Positions 10,161 through 19,848 are shown, counted from the first letter of the stretch. The stretch: DNA of 64,000 nucleotides from Nitrobacter vulgaris (GCF_002028545.1 NZ_MWPQ01000025.1:62001-126000); one strand, 5' to 3'. Translations and numbers: made by a program. The notes: a model not told the origin generated them from the sequence alone.

Positions 10161-11141
10161 ATGCTGCTGGTGACCGGGGGCGCCGGTTTTATCGGATCCA
10201 ATCTCGTTGCCGCGTTGAACGACGCCGGGCGCAGCGATGTGGCGGTGTGCGATGTGCTGGGACATGACGGCAAATGGCGTAACCTCGCCAAGCGGCAGCT
10301 TGCGGATATCGTTCCACCCGAGGAATTGATGCGTTGGCTGGACGGCCGTCGCCTGGACGCCGTCTTTCACCTCGGCGCGATCTCCGAAACCACGGCGACC
10401 GATGGCGATCTCGTCATCGAGACCAACTTCCGGCTGTCGCTCCGATTGCTCGACTGGTGCACGTCGACCATGACGCCTTTCATCTATGCCTCTTCGGCGT
10501 CAACCTACGGCGATGGCGCGCAGGGCTTTCGCGATGATCAATCGTTGTCCGCGCTGCGAGCGCTCCGGCCGATGAATCTCTACGGCTGGAGCAAACACCT
10601 GTTCGACATGGCCGTTGTGGACCGCGCCGCCAAAGGTGGTGCTCTGCCGCCGCAATGGGCTGGTCTGAAGTTTTTCAACGTGTTCGGACCGAATGAATAT
10701 CACAAAGGCTCCATGATGAGCGTGCTGGCGCGCCGCTTCGGCGATGTGAAAGGCTGCCGCCCGGTGCAGTTGTTCAAGTCGCACCGTGAAGGCGTCGCCG
10801 ATGGCGATCAGCGCCGCGACTTCATTTACGTCGACGACGTCGTTCGTGTGATGATGTGGTTGTTTGCGACGCCTTCGGTCAACGGTCTTTTGAATGTGGG
10901 AACTGGCGAGGCGCGCAGCTTTCGCGATCTGATGACTGCGGCCTATGCCTCGCTTGGCACGAAGCCGAATATCGAATACGTCGATATGCCTGAACAGATT
11001 CGCGGGGCCTACCAGTATTTTACGCAAGCAGATATCGAGCGCTTGCAAAGCGCTGGTTACAACGGAGGCTTCACGCCTTTGGAGGAAGCCGTCGATGCCT
11101 ATGTCAAAGGCTATCTGGATCGCGATGATCGCTTTCGCTGA
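10161..11141 (+). CDS. hldD: ADP-L-glycero-D-manno-heptose 6-epimerase (HldD)
   Basis: HldD epimerises ADP-D,D-heptose to ADP-L,D-heptose, the donor used by WaaC and WaaF. The 326-residue extended short-chain dehydrogenase has the NADP-binding TGGAGFIGSN at residues 5-14 and the catalytic YGWSK. Family signatures FFNVFGPNEYHKG and the C-terminal LNVGTGEARSF are present. Length and motifs match HldD rather than GalE. It is preceded by two inverted repeats and followed, after a 122-bp gap with a family B repeat, by hldE on the same strand. Confidence 0.95.
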   Translation: MLLVTGGAGFIGSNLVAALNDAGRSDVAVCDVLGHDGKWRNLAKRQLADIVPPEELMRWLDGRRLDAVFHLGAISETTATDGDLVIETNFRLSLRLLDWCTSTMTPFIYASSASTYGDGAQGFRDDQSLSALRALRPMNLYGWSKHLFDMAVVDRAAKGGALPPQWAGLKFFNVFGPNEYHKGSMMSVLARRFGDVKGCRPVQLFKSHREGVADGDQRRDFIYVDDVVRVMMWLFATPSVNGLLNVGTGEARSFRDLMTAAYASLGTKPNIEYVDMPEQIRGAYQYFTQADIERLQSAGYNGGFTPLEEAVDAYVKGYLDRDDRFR

Positions 11142-11151
11142 CGTGCTGGAC

Positions 11152-11245
11152 CATGATCCCGAAAAGTGAAAACCGGTTTTCGGATAAGATCATGCTCGAC
11201 CGAAGGATGGGCTTGGGTCTGGTTGATGCGATTGCATCAGACTCC
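11152..11245 (+). repeat. Composite intergenic palindromic element, family B, copy 1
   Basis: The core at 11152-11197 is bounded by CATGATC / GATCATG and has inner CCGAAAA / TTTTCGG arms around ACCGGTT. It is followed by a spacer and a smaller palindrome TGATGC-GATT-GCATCA (11223-11238) leading into AGACTCC. It fills most of the hldD-hldE gap. Related copies are at 17027 (reversed) and 53067. Confidence 0.8.
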
Positions 11246-11263
11246 AGCAACAGGTGAAGGGTT

Positions 11264-12736
11264 TTGATGATCGATTTTGACGACTTGTCGAATGGCTTTT
11301 CCGGCCAGACGGTCCTCTGTGTCGGCGATCTCATGCTCGACGAGTTCGTGTACGGCGAGATTTCGCGGATTTCGCCGGAGGCGCCCGCCCCGGTCATCGC
11401 GGTTCAGCGGAGCGAAACCAACGTCGGTGGGGCCGGCAATGTGGCGCGCAATATCGCCGCGCTCGGTGCGCGCTGCATCTTCGTTGGATTGGCGGGTGAG
11501 GACGACGCCGGCGAGAGGCTCCGGGCCACGCTTTCGCGGGAACGCCTGATCGAACCATTGTTGATTTCGGATCCGGCGCGACCGACGACGCGCAAGGTCC
11601 GCTTTGTTTCGGAGCATTTTTCGACCCACATGCTGCGAGCCGATTGGGAAATGGCCGTTCCGGCGTCCGGGGCGGTGGAGCAGACCTTGATCGATGCCAT
11701 TCTGCCGCAACTGCCACGCGCCGACATCGTATTGTTGTCCGACTATGCCAAGGGAGTGTTGACAGCGCGGGTAATCCGCGACGTCATCGATGCTGCGCGC
11801 CGGCTTGGCAAGCGCGTGATCGTCGATCCGAAGAGCGCTAATTTCAACATCTATCGCGGCGCCACGTTGCTCACGCCGAACCGCAAGGAGTTTGCGGATG
11901 CGACTCGCACCCGCGCCGACGATCAGCCGAGCATTGCGGCAGCGGCTCGCGAAATGATGCGGCTCGTCGATGGTGAGGCCGTGCTGGTGACGCAAAGCGA
12001 ACATGGCATGACGCTGGTGCCGCGCGAGGGCGAGGTCATCCATGTTCCCGCGCACACCGTCAAGGTTCGCGACGTGACGGGCGCCGGCGATACTGTCGTC
12101 GCCACGCTCGCGGTTTCGCTTGCCGCGGGCGCAGATTGGGAAACCGCGCTGCGGACAGCGAGCGCCGCAGCTGCTGTTGCCGTCGGCAAGAGCGGGACTG
12201 CGATTGTCACGCTCGCGGAACTGCGCCGCAATATTCTGCCGCCGGCCTCTCTGGCCGCCGAAGAGAAAATCGCGCAATCGACGGTCAACCTTGACCAACA
12301 CCTGACGGCGTGGCGTGCGCAAGGTCTGCGAATTGGCTTCACCAATGGCTGTTTCGATATCCTGCATCCCGGTCACGTCAAGGTGCTGACCGGAGCACGC
12401 GCTACGTGCGACCGGCTGATCGTGGGATTAAACAGCGATGCGTCCGTGATGCGGCTGAAAGGCGAGGGCCGTCCGATCCAGAATGAGCGGGCGCGCGCAG
12501 AAGTTCTGGCTGCGCTCGAGGCTGTCGACCTCGTTGTGGTTTTCGAAGAGGACACGCCGATGAACCTGATCGAGCGAATCCAGCCGAATGTGCTCGTCAA
12601 GGGCGGAGATTATTCTCTTGAGCAAGTCGTCGGTCAGGAGCTAGTTACTGCACGAGGCGGGGAAGTGGTGCTGATCGATACTCTGAAAGGATTCAGTACG
12701 ACGTCGCTGGTGAAGCGCGCAGGAGGCCGAGCATGA
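11264..12736 (+). CDS. hldE: Bifunctional heptose 7-phosphate kinase / heptose 1-phosphate adenylyltransferase (HldE)
   Basis: HldE carries out two steps of ADP-heptose synthesis: phosphorylation at C1 and, after GmhB, adenylylation. The 490 residues divide into an N-terminal ribokinase-like domain (about 1-320; [11 protein letters not shown] and the catalytic [11 protein letters not shown] motif) and a C-terminal nucleotidyltransferase (about 345-490; [13 protein letters not shown] with the HxGH motif). Both halves look intact, so this is a full fusion as in enteric bacteria. The gene is in line with hldD. With gmhA, gmhB, waaC and waaF it completes the whole pathway within 6.3 kb. Confidence 0.96.
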   Translation: MMIDFDDLSNGFSGQTVLCVGDLMLDEFVYGEISRISPEAPAPVIAVQRSETNVGGAGNVARNIAALGARCIFVGLAGEDDAGERLRATLSRERLIEPLLISDPARPTTRKVRFVSEHFSTHMLRADWEMAVPASGAVEQTLIDAILPQLPRADIVLLSDYAKGVLTARVIRDVIDAARRLGKRVIVDPKSANFNIYRGATLLTPNRKEFADATRTRADDQPSIAAAAREMMRLVDGEAVLVTQSEHGMTLVPREGEVIHVPAHTVKVRDVTGAGDTVVATLAVSLAAGADWETALRTASAAAAVAVGKSGTAIVTLAELRRNILPPASLAAEEKIAQSTVNLDQHLTAWRAQGLRIGFTNGCFDILHPGHVKVLTGARATCDRLIVGLNSDASVMRLKGEGRPIQNERARAEVLAALEAVDLVVVFEEDTPMNLIERIQPNVLVKGGDYSLEQVVGQELVTARGGEVVLIDTLKGFSTTSLVKRAGGRA

Positions 12737-12797
12737 GAGTCTTGCTCCGCAGTGGCCGGCGTGTTTTCGTTTCTTATACTGTCCGGACCAAAGCCTC

Positions 12798-14741
12798 ATG
12801 AATCCGCGCCGAAAGTTTACTTCCCGAAATGTTCTGATCGCGCTGCATGACCTGATAACGGTCGTGGCAGCGGTGCTCGTGAGTTGTTACTTCCGTTTTG
12901 ATGATCATGATTTTGCCCTGCGCTTGCCACTGCTCTTGAAAGCGCTGCCCTATTTCCTGGCCATCAGCTGCGTTATCTTTTATGTCTTTAACCTGACGAC
13001 AACAAAATGGCGGTTCATTTCCCTTGTGGACGCCCTCAATATCGTCAAGGCATCCTCGCTTCTGGCATTCGTCATCCTGGTCTTCGACTACGTCATCATC
13101 GCCCCCAATCTTTATGGCACGTTCTTTCTTGGAAAGAAGACGATCATACTTTACTGGCTGTTGCAGATATTTCTGCTCGCAGCTACGCGCTTTACCTATC
13201 GGTATTTTCGTTACAAGCGGACCCTTGTTCACGTAAGGGCCGACGACGCAACGCCAGCCATCATCGTCGGACGCGCTGCGGATGCCGAAATTCTCCTGCG
13301 TTCGGTCGAGAGTGGCGCGGTCAAGCAATTGCGACCGGTTTGCCTATTGTCGCCGTCGGCCGCTGACATTGGTCAGACGATACGCGGCGTTGCCGTCCTT
13401 GGTGGAGTGGATCAACTCGAAGAGGTGATAACGGATTTTGCGGAAAGGCAGACGTCGATCAAGCGCATCATCATGACGCCCTCCGCCTTCGAGCCCGACG
13501 CCCAGCCGGAAACGGTTCTCGCTTACGGCCGCAAACTAGGCCTTAAGGTAAGCCGGCTGCCCTCGCTAGGGGAGGGAGGGGAGATTCCGCGCCTGACGCC
13601 GGTCGCCGTTGAAGATCTTCTGCTTCGCCCAAGCCGTACCATCGACTATGAACGGCTCGAAGGACTGATCAAGAACAAGTCCGTTGTCGTGACCGGCGGC
13701 GGCGGATCGATCGGGTCCGAAATCTGCAAACGTGTCGTGACGTTTGGTGCGAGCCGTCTGTTGATCGTCGAAAATTCTGAACCTGCTCTTTATGCGATCG
13801 TGGAGGAGTTCAGCTCCACGAGCCGAGCCGCTGTGGTGGAAGGTCGCATTGCTGACATTCGTGATCGCGAGCGGCTGATGCGCTTGATGAACGAATTCAA
13901 GCCCGACATCGTGTTTCATGCGGCTGCGCTCAAGCATGTTCCCATCCTCGAGCGGGACTGGGGCGAGGGCGTCAAGACCAACATTTTCGGTTCAGTCAAT
14001 GTCGCCGATGCCGCGCTGGCATCGGGTGCCGAATCCATGGTGATGATCTCCACCGACAAGGCGATAGAGCCGGTGTCGATGCTCGGGCTGACCAAACGTT
14101 TTGCCGAGATGTATTGTCAGGCGCTGGATCGTGAACTGGCGGCACGTGCGGCCGGCAAAGTTCCGATGCGGCTGATTTCAGTCCGTTTCGGCAACGTGCT
14201 GGCGTCGAACGGATCGGTGGTACCAAAGTTCAAGGCGCAAATCGAAGCCGGCGGTCCGGTGACAGTCACGCATCCGGACATGGTTCGCTACTTCATGACG
14301 ATCCGCGAAGCCTGCGATCTCGTCCTTACCGCGGCCAGCCATGCAGCGATGCCGGAAAGACATGATGTCTCGGTGTATGTCCTGAATATGGGTCAGCCGG
14401 TGAAGATCGTCGATCTGGCCGAACGCATGATCAGCCTGTCCGGCCTGCAGCCTCACAGCGACATTGAGATTGTTTTTACCGGGGCGCGGCCGGGCGAAAG
14501 ATTGAACGAAATCCTGTTTGCAAGCCAGGAGCCGACGATCGAGATCGGCTTATCGGGGATCTTGGCGGCAAAGCCGAACGAGCCGCCGATGGACACGGTT
14601 CGCGAGTGGGTTGCGGTTCTAAAGGAAGCCGTCGCGAGCGAGAACAAGCTGGCGATCCGATCGATCCTGAAAGATGCCGTGCCGGAGTTCGGCGCGCATC
14701 CCGCGCAAACCTCGCCTCTCGCGCCCGATATGTCGCGATGA
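12798..14741 (+). CDS. Membrane-bound nucleotide-sugar dehydratase/epimerase, FlaA1/WbpM/CapD type
   Basis: A 647-residue protein with about four hydrophobic helices in residues 10-130, a CoA-binding-like Rossmann domain, and a C-terminal short-chain dehydrogenase domain (TGGGGSIGSE near residue 298). Family members such as WbpM and PglF are UDP-HexNAc 4,6-dehydratases anchored in the inner membrane that start synthesis of deoxyamino sugars for O-antigen or capsule. The active-site segment reads STDKAIEPVSMLGLTKR: the usual catalytic Tyr is absent, as in the Met-type long dehydratases, although here Met is one position earlier than in WbpM. It starts 61 bp after hldE and is probably in the same polysaccharide gene run. 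The exact sugar is unknown. Confidence 0.88.
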   Translation: MNPRRKFTSRNVLIALHDLITVVAAVLVSCYFRFDDHDFALRLPLLLKALPYFLAISCVIFYVFNLTTTKWRFISLVDALNIVKASSLLAFVILVFDYVIIAPNLYGTFFLGKKTIILYWLLQIFLLAATRFTYRYFRYKRTLVHVRADDATPAIIVGRAADAEILLRSVESGAVKQLRPVCLLSPSAADIGQTIRGVAVLGGVDQLEEVITDFAERQTSIKRIIMTPSAFEPDAQPETVLAYGRKLGLKVSRLPSLGEGGEIPRLTPVAVEDLLLRPSRTIDYERLEGLIKNKSVVVTGGGGSIGSEICKRVVTFGASRLLIVENSEPALYAIVEEFSSTSRAAVVEGRIADIRDRERLMRLMNEFKPDIVFHAAALKHVPILERDWGEGVKTNIFGSVNVADAALASGAESMVMISTDKAIEPVSMLGLTKRFAEMYCQALDRELAARAAGKVPMRLISVRFGNVLASNGSVVPKFKAQIEAGGPVTVTHPDMVRYFMTIREACDLVLTAASHAAMPERHDVSVYVLNMGQPVKIVDLAERMISLSGLQPHSDIEIVFTGARPGERLNEILFASQEPTIEIGLSGILAAKPNEPPMDTVREWVAVLKEAVASENKLAIRSILKDAVPEFGAHPAQTSPLAPDMSR

Positions 14742-14750
14742 ACCGCTGCG

Positions 14751-15743
14751 TTATTCGGCACTCTCGATTGAGGTCGATCCTTTCTGACTTCTTTCGCCGC
14801 TGAAAATCCAGACGAGTCCCCCGAGCGCGCCTACGACCAAAAACACCGCGCCGTACAGCAGCGAGACATTGACGCCTTCGCTAGTCGCCAGTCCGGCATA
14901 TCCGAAAGTCAGAGCCATGGACGCCTCGCGCACGCCCCAGCCGGCTATCGAGATCGGCAGCATCGTAATCAGCATGACCGGTGGGACAAGCAAGAAAATC
15001 TCGCTGAAAAGGATTGGCGCGGCGATTGCCTTCACAACGCACCATGCAATCACCACGGCGAGGATATGGATGAGCAGCGACAGAAACGCAATCTTCGACC
15101 AGCGCTCTCGATTGAAGATGGCACGGTTCGTGATGATCGAGCAGGCGCGAAGATGGTGCACGGCCCGGATACGTCCGAGCCAGTGCCAATGCAATCTACC
15201 GAGAAGCAGGAAACCACCGGCGGCTGCGAGCGCGACAAGATCGACGAACAGCAATGCGAGCCGGCCTTGGGGATCGCCGATCAGACGGTAACTCCACGGC
15301 AGACTCGCGGCGATCAGCAGGGCAAGCGCAATCAGGCCAATCGCGCGGTCGACGAAGATCGAATAGGCCGCTGCCCGCCAACCGGCCGGACCACGTCCGA
15401 CCAGCCAGAGCCGCATGGCGTCGCCGCCGATCGATGAAGGCAGGGTCTGGTTGAAAAACGAGCCGATCATGCAATAGCGCACCGCCTGTGCGACCGAGAG
15501 GCTGGCGCCGCAGTCGGCGCTGATTTCACGCCACCGCATGGCGCTGGCGAACACCTGCAATAGCGTTACGACAATGCCGAGCGCGATCCAGCCGGCGCTG
15601 GTGAAACCGAGGCGCGAGAGGAGGTCAGAGATATCGACCTTACGGAGCGCTAGGTAGAGCAGGGCAGCCGAAATCAGTATTTTTGCCGTTGAAAGCAGAA
15701 TTTGGCGCATTGCGCTTGTCTGTGCCGAGGTTAAGTTGGCCAT
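14751..15743 (-). CDS. Integral membrane protein, flippase-like domain (UPF0104 / AglD-MprF type)
   Basis: About 330 residues with seven or eight hydrophobic segments spread over the whole length. This matches the membrane domain shared by MprF (lysyl-phosphatidylglycerol synthase) and AglD, now called the flippase-like domain, without the cytosolic aminoacyl-transfer domain. A lipid or polyprenyl-linked glycan translocation role is inferred from the family only. The ATG at 15743 (MANLTSAQ) is the preferred start; an ATG at 15710 is also possible, and the frame runs open further upstream. It converges on the FlaA1-type gene with only 9 bp between stops and diverges from the UDP-sugar epimerase. 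A second protein of this family is at 44581. Confidence 0.8.
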   Translation of the reverse strand: MANLTSAQTSAMRQILLSTAKILISAALLYLALRKVDISDLLSRLGFTSAGWIALGIVVTLLQVFASAMRWREISADCGASLSVAQAVRYCMIGSFFNQTLPSSIGGDAMRLWLVGRGPAGWRAAAYSIFVDRAIGLIALALLIAASLPWSYRLIGDPQGRLALLFVDLVALAAAGGFLLLGRLHWHWLGRIRAVHHLRACSIITNRAIFNRERWSKIAFLSLLIHILAVVIAWCVVKAIAAPILFSEIFLLVPPVMLITMLPISIAGWGVREASMALTFGYAGLATSEGVNVSLLYGAVFLVVGALGGLVWIFSGERSQKGSTSIESAE

Positions 15744-15901
15744 CGGGCTCTTCGGGACAAAGTGGACGTCTTGTCTTGGTATGGTTTTGGATTGCCTCTG
15801 GCAATAGTCGTGCACAGCGGGGTATTGCGGTCCTGCGATGCCATGGATAACGAGGCAGGGCTACCCCGTGGGCCGCGGCTCACAGTTCCTGAGGAGTGAA
15901 A

Positions 15902-16921
15902 TTGTCGGATTATCCGATATTGGTTACCGGCGCGGCGGGCTTCATCGGATTTCACGTCGCCGGCCGACTCCTGAAGCAGGGGCATCGGGTTATCGGCATT
16001 GACAGTCTCAACGATTATTATGATCCTGCACTCAAGGATGGCCGGCTCGAAATCTTGCGCAAGGATTCACACTTTCGTTTTGTCAAAGCCGACCTGGCCA
16101 ATCGTGAGGCGACGGCCGCATTGTTCGCTGAACACCGCCTTTCGGTCGTGCTCCATCTCGCAGCGCAGGCGGGCGTTCGCTACTCATTGCAGAATCCCCA
16201 TGCGTACGTCGATTCCAACCTCACGGCTTTTGCGAATGTCCTAGAAGGATGTCGGCACGCCTGCTGTCCTCACTTGCTGTTTGCTTCATCGTCCTCTGTT
16301 TACGGCGCAAACACAAAGCTTCCTTTTTCCGTTCATGATAATGTCGATCACCCCGTCAGCCTCTATGCGGCGACGAAGAAGTCCAACGAACTCATGGCGC
16401 ACGCCTATAGCCACCTCTATCGGATTCCGACGACGGGCTTGCGTTTCTTCACGGTCTATGGCCCGTGGTACCGACCGGACATGGCGCTCTACAAGTTCGC
16501 CGACGCGATCGTCGGAGGGCAGCCGATCAAGCTGTTCAATCATGGCAACATGCAACGGGATTTCACCTACGTCGATGACGTGGTGGAAGCCGTTGTCCGC
16601 CTGATCGATCATGCGCCACAGGCTAATGCGAGTTGGTCGGGCGATGCTCCGGATGCGGGGACCAGTTCGGCTCCATGGCGAATTTATAATATCGGCAACA
16701 ACAAACCGGCAGAATTGATGAGCGTCGTCACCCTGCTGGAGAAAGCTCTCGGACGATCCGTGCAAAAGGAACTGCTGCCGATGCAACCCGGCGACGTACA
16801 GGCAACATTTGCTGACATCGATGATCTTGCCCGTGACGTCGGTTTCCGTCCCTCGACTTCACTGGAAGATGGTATTCATCGTTTTGCAGCCTGGTATTGT
16901 CGTTATCATCGGGTCAATTAG
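15902..16921 (+). CDS. UDP-glucuronate 4-epimerase-like NAD-dependent epimerase
   Basis: An extended short-chain dehydrogenase of about 339 residues. The segment VIGIDSLNDYYDPALK after the TGAAGFIGFH motif is the hallmark of the UDP-glucuronate 4-epimerase group (LpsL, CapI, Cap1J). The catalytic YAATK and the VYGPWYRPDMA phrase also match. It would supply UDP-galacturonate for surface polysaccharide. Start choice: a GTG at 15896 is in frame, but the GAGGAG at 15891-15896 overlaps it and is ideally placed 5 bp before the TTG at 15902 (MSDYPILVTG), so I prefer TTG. It is divergent from the flippase-like gene. Confidence 0.9.
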   Translation: MSDYPILVTGAAGFIGFHVAGRLLKQGHRVIGIDSLNDYYDPALKDGRLEILRKDSHFRFVKADLANREATAALFAEHRLSVVLHLAAQAGVRYSLQNPHAYVDSNLTAFANVLEGCRHACCPHLLFASSSSVYGANTKLPFSVHDNVDHPVSLYAATKKSNELMAHAYSHLYRIPTTGLRFFTVYGPWYRPDMALYKFADAIVGGQPIKLFNHGNMQRDFTYVDDVVEAVVRLIDHAPQANASWSGDAPDAGTSSAPWRIYNIGNNKPAELMSVVTLLEKALGRSVQKELLPMQPGDVQATFADIDDLARDVGFRPSTSLEDGIHRFAAWYCRYHRVN

Positions 16922-17026
16922 TGCGGCCGTCGGGGTTTGCGTGATCCGATTGAGTGCCTTTCATCGTACGGCTTCCCTCGTCCCTTTGATCCGGGTTCGC
17001 ATCAAGATGGCCGGCAGAGTCTGATC

Positions 17027-17095
17027 CAACTGCGTTGAATCAGACTCTGGCCTTAACTTTTTGATTGACATGATCTTATCCGAAAACCGGTTTCC
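17027..17095 (-). repeat. Composite intergenic palindromic element, family B, copy 2
   Basis: A reversed copy in the gap before the manC-like gene. The short palindromic part with TTGAATCAGACTCT comes first (17035-17050), then a spacer, then the core with CATGATC, TTATCCGAAAACCGG and a partly decayed left arm. It is less perfect than the copies at 11152 and 53067. Confidence 0.7.
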
Positions 17096-17131
17096 ATTTT
17101 TCTCTAAGGGTCTGCGAACGTCGGAATCGGG

Positions 17132-18574
17132 ATGGACAAATCAGCATACGGAGATGGTCCTGTGAGTGAGCGTATCGTCCCGCTCATCATGTGCGGCGGT
17201 GCGGGAACCCGGCTGTGGCCGGCCTCGCGGGAGGGGCGTCCGAAGCAGTTTCTGCCGTTGTTCGGGCCGCGTTCGACGTTTCAGGATACGCTGCGACGGG
17301 TGTCCGATCCCTTGCTGTTCGAGCGGCCGATCGTGGTCACCAACGCCGCCTACCGTTTCATGGTGCTTGAACAACTCGCTGAGATGGGGCTTGAAGCGGA
17401 CATTCTGCTGGAGCCGGCACGGCGCGATTCGGGGCCGGCGATAGCCGCGGGGACGATCTTCGCGCAAATGCGTCACAGTGAAGCCGTCGTGCTCGCGCTC
17501 GCCGCAGATCACGTTGTCCGCGACACCGAAGCGTTTGTCTCCGCCTGCCGCCAGGGATTAGCTGCCGCCAATGGTGGCCGCATCGTAACCTTCGGCGTTC
17601 GGCCGCAGCGGCCGGCGACCGAGTACGGCTATATCAACCCTGGCGCGGCGATTGCGGGCGCGGTGCGAGTGGTAACGACGTTTGTCGAAAAGCCCGATCC
17701 GCAAACCGCCGCCGGTTACCTTGAGGCGGGGTATCTCTGGAATAGCGGCAACTTCATGTTCCGCGCAGCGGTTCTTCTGGATGAATATCGCAACGTCGAT
17801 CCAGACAGCGTCGCCGCGGTGACCGATGCGGTATCCCATGCTGGCCGGGATCTTGGTTTTGTCATGCTCGATCCGGAGGCCTTTTCGAGGGCGCAAGCAA
17901 TTTCGATCGATTACGCCGTAATGGAAAAGACCGCTCATGCGGCCGTGGTGCCGGTTGATTGCGGCTGGTCAGATGTCGGATCGTGGCATGCGGTTTGGGA
18001 GTTGTCGGACAAGGACGGTCAGGGCAATGCGGCGCAGGGGATCGCCGTGTTCGAGGATTCCCGCAACTGCAATGTCGCGACCGATAAAGCACTGGTCGCG
18101 CTGGAAGGTGTCGACGATCTCGTTGTGGTAGCGACGCAGGACGCCGTGCTGGTGTCGCGTCAGAAGGACGCCAGCGGGCTGAAACGTCTGGTGGCGAAGT
18201 TGAAGGGCCTTGCGCCGCAGGTCACGGAAGAACATCTGCGGGTCCATAGGCCCTGGGGCGCTTACCAGTCGATCGACAGGGGCGAGCGGCATCAGGTCAA
18301 GCGCATCACCGTGAAGGCCGGCGACCGGCTGTCGCTGCAAAAACATCACCATCGCTCGGAGCACTGGATCGTGGTGCGCGGTACGGCGAGGGTGACGGTC
18401 GATGACGTTGTCAAGATCGTGCACGAGAACGAATCGATCTATATCCCGATTGGAGCCGTCCACCGGCTGGAGAACCCGGGCAAGATTCCCCTGGAGCTGA
18501 TCGAAGTGCAGACCGGCAGCTATCTTGGCGACGACGATATCGTCCGGATCGAGGATGATTATCGGCGAAACTGA
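17132..18574 (+). CDS. manC: Mannose-1-phosphate guanylyltransferase / mannose-6-phosphate isomerase
   Basis: A 480-residue bifunctional type II enzyme (ManC, XanB, AlgA group). The N-terminal nucleotidyltransferase (about residues 10-290) starts with MCGGAGTRLWPASRE and the RPKQFLPLFG lysine motif; the C-terminal cupin (about 370-480) has HRPWGAYQ and the metal ligands in LQKHHHRSEHW. It makes GDP-mannose for surface polysaccharides. Two starts fit: ATG at 17132, or GTG at 17162 with GGAG 8 bp before it; homology begins right after the second. The GDP-mannose user genes are not in the window. Confidence 0.93.
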   Translation: MDKSAYGDGPVSERIVPLIMCGGAGTRLWPASREGRPKQFLPLFGPRSTFQDTLRRVSDPLLFERPIVVTNAAYRFMVLEQLAEMGLEADILLEPARRDSGPAIAAGTIFAQMRHSEAVVLALAADHVVRDTEAFVSACRQGLAAANGGRIVTFGVRPQRPATEYGYINPGAAIAGAVRVVTTFVEKPDPQTAAGYLEAGYLWNSGNFMFRAAVLLDEYRNVDPDSVAAVTDAVSHAGRDLGFVMLDPEAFSRAQAISIDYAVMEKTAHAAVVPVDCGWSDVGSWHAVWELSDKDGQGNAAQGIAVFEDSRNCNVATDKALVALEGVDDLVVVATQDAVLVSRQKDASGLKRLVAKLKGLAPQVTEEHLRVHRPWGAYQSIDRGERHQVKRITVKAGDRLSLQKHHHRSEHWIVVRGTARVTVDDVVKIVHENESIYIPIGAVHRLENPGKIPLELIEVQTGSYLGDDDIVRIEDDYRRN

Positions 18575-18794
18575 GCTACGGCTCGGGCACCGAATCGGCT
18601 AATCTGTGGACACACTGTTGCCCTATCCAAAGGTGTTGTTCTTCGTTCGGCCGGCCACAATGTTATGTAATTCTTTGAATCAAAACGTGTTGGGATTGTT
18701 ATTCCTCTAATCGCCTCTTTCGTTATGGCGTGCTAGGGAGAACGCGCGGTCGGGTTCGGGGGTGCCTAGGCTGTCGTTTTTTTTGGGGTACCTG

Positions 18795-19832
18795 ATGAGT
18801 TCCAAGCCATCTGCACTGAAGCCGTCTGCATTAAAGCCGCCTGCATTGAAAACTGCAGCGTCCGAGCGCTTGCTGCGCGTCGGCGTGATCGGCGCGGGCG
18901 TCATGGGCAGCAATCACGGCCGCGTGCTGGCCGGTCTTCCGGGCGTCAGGCTCGTCGGCATTGTTGACCCCTTGCCCGGGCATCGTGCCCGTGCGGCCGA
19001 GATGACCGGGTGCCGAACCTTCGGGACATTCGATGAGCTACTCGCCGCCGGCGTCGACGCGGTGACCATCGCTGCGCCGACACATCTTCATTGTGAACTC
19101 GCGCTGGCTTGTATCGCGCGCGGCGTTCATGTTCTGGTCGAGAAGCCGATAGCCTCGACGGTCGAGGAGGGATTTAAGATCGTCGCAGCGGCGCACCGTG
19201 CTGGTTTGACTCTGATGGTCGGCCATGTCGAGCGCTTCAACCCGGCGGTCGCCGCCATCAAGCAGGCGATTGGGGGCGAGGATATTCTCTCGATCGCGAT
19301 CACGCGTGTCGGGCCATTTCCGCCGCGCATGTCGAATGTTGGTGTTGTGATCGACCTCGCCGTGCATGACATCGACCTGATCCGCTGGTTTACAGAATCC
19401 GAAATTGTCGACGTCCAGCCCCAGCTCTCCTGTGCGGTCGCCGAGCGGGAGGATATCGCGCTGCTTCAGTTCCGGACCGCGTCCGGCGTGCTCGCGCACA
19501 TCAATACGAACTGGCTGACGCCGTTCAAGGCCCGCAACGTTACGGTCGCAACCCGCGGCAAGTACGTGATGGGTGATCTGCTGACTCGCCAGGTCACGGA
19601 ATGTTTCGGTTTTCAGCCGGACGGCAGCTACTCCATGCGGCATCTTCCGGTAGGTCATGACGAGCCCCTGCGCGCCGAACTGATCGCGTTTGTTGATGCG
19701 GTGCGTTCGGGCAAAGCTCCGGCCGTGGGTGGCGCCGAAGGCGTCGCCAGCCTCGCGATCGCGATCAAGTGCCTGCAAGACCAGTCTCCCGTCGCTCCGC
19801 CGGTGCAGACAGTGCGCCGTGCTGCCGGCTGA
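18795..19832 (+). CDS. Gfo/Idh/MocA oxidoreductase, probable UDP-GlcNAc 3-dehydrogenase (GnnA-like)
   Basis: An NAD-dependent sugar oxidoreductase of 345 residues. It has the Rossmann motif VGVIGAGVMGSNHGR and the EKP motif (LVEKPIAS) that contributes the active-site lysine. It is followed 16 bp later by a DegT-family aminotransferase. An oxidase plus aminotransferase acting on UDP-GlcNAc makes a 3-amino sugar; in this bacterial group GnnA-GnnB makes UDP-GlcNAc3N for the 2,3-diaminoglucose lipid A known from Nitrobacter, Bradyrhizobium and Rhodopseudomonas. WlbA/WbpB is the alternative; no acetyltransferase (WbpD) is next door, which favours Gnn. The ATG at 18795 is chosen; the first residues are a threefold PSALK-type repeat outside the fold. 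Confidence 0.82.
   Translation: MSSKPSALKPSALKPPALKTAASERLLRVGVIGAGVMGSNHGRVLAGLPGVRLVGIVDPLPGHRARAAEMTGCRTFGTFDELLAAGVDAVTIAAPTHLHCELALACIARGVHVLVEKPIASTVEEGFKIVAAAHRAGLTLMVGHVERFNPAVAAIKQAIGGEDILSIAITRVGPFPPRMSNVGVVIDLAVHDIDLIRWFTESEIVDVQPQLSCAVAEREDIALLQFRTASGVLAHINTNWLTPFKARNVTVATRGKYVMGDLLTRQVTECFGFQPDGSYSMRHLPVGHDEPLRAELIAFVDAVRSGKAPAVGGAEGVASLAIAIKCLQDQSPVAPPVQTVRRAAG
18804..18848 (+). repeat. Three tandem 15-bp repeats coding (K-P-x-A-L) near the N terminus of the GnnA-like protein
   Basis: Three consecutive 15-bp units encode KPSAL, KPSAL and KPPAL just after the start codon. The units differ at a few positions. They precede the Rossmann domain and are unlikely to be part of the fold; slippage could change their number between strains. 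Confidence 0.8.
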
Positions 19833-19848
19833 TAGCCCAGAGCACAGA

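Noticed and set aside
11223-11240. TTGATGCGATTGCATCAG, similar to an FNR/FixK box
   Set aside because: The right half-site is wrong (ATCAG) and the sequence is part of a family B repeat.
11237-12376. 379-codon open frame on the minus strand
   Set aside because: Antisense to the kinase half of hldE; shadow frame.
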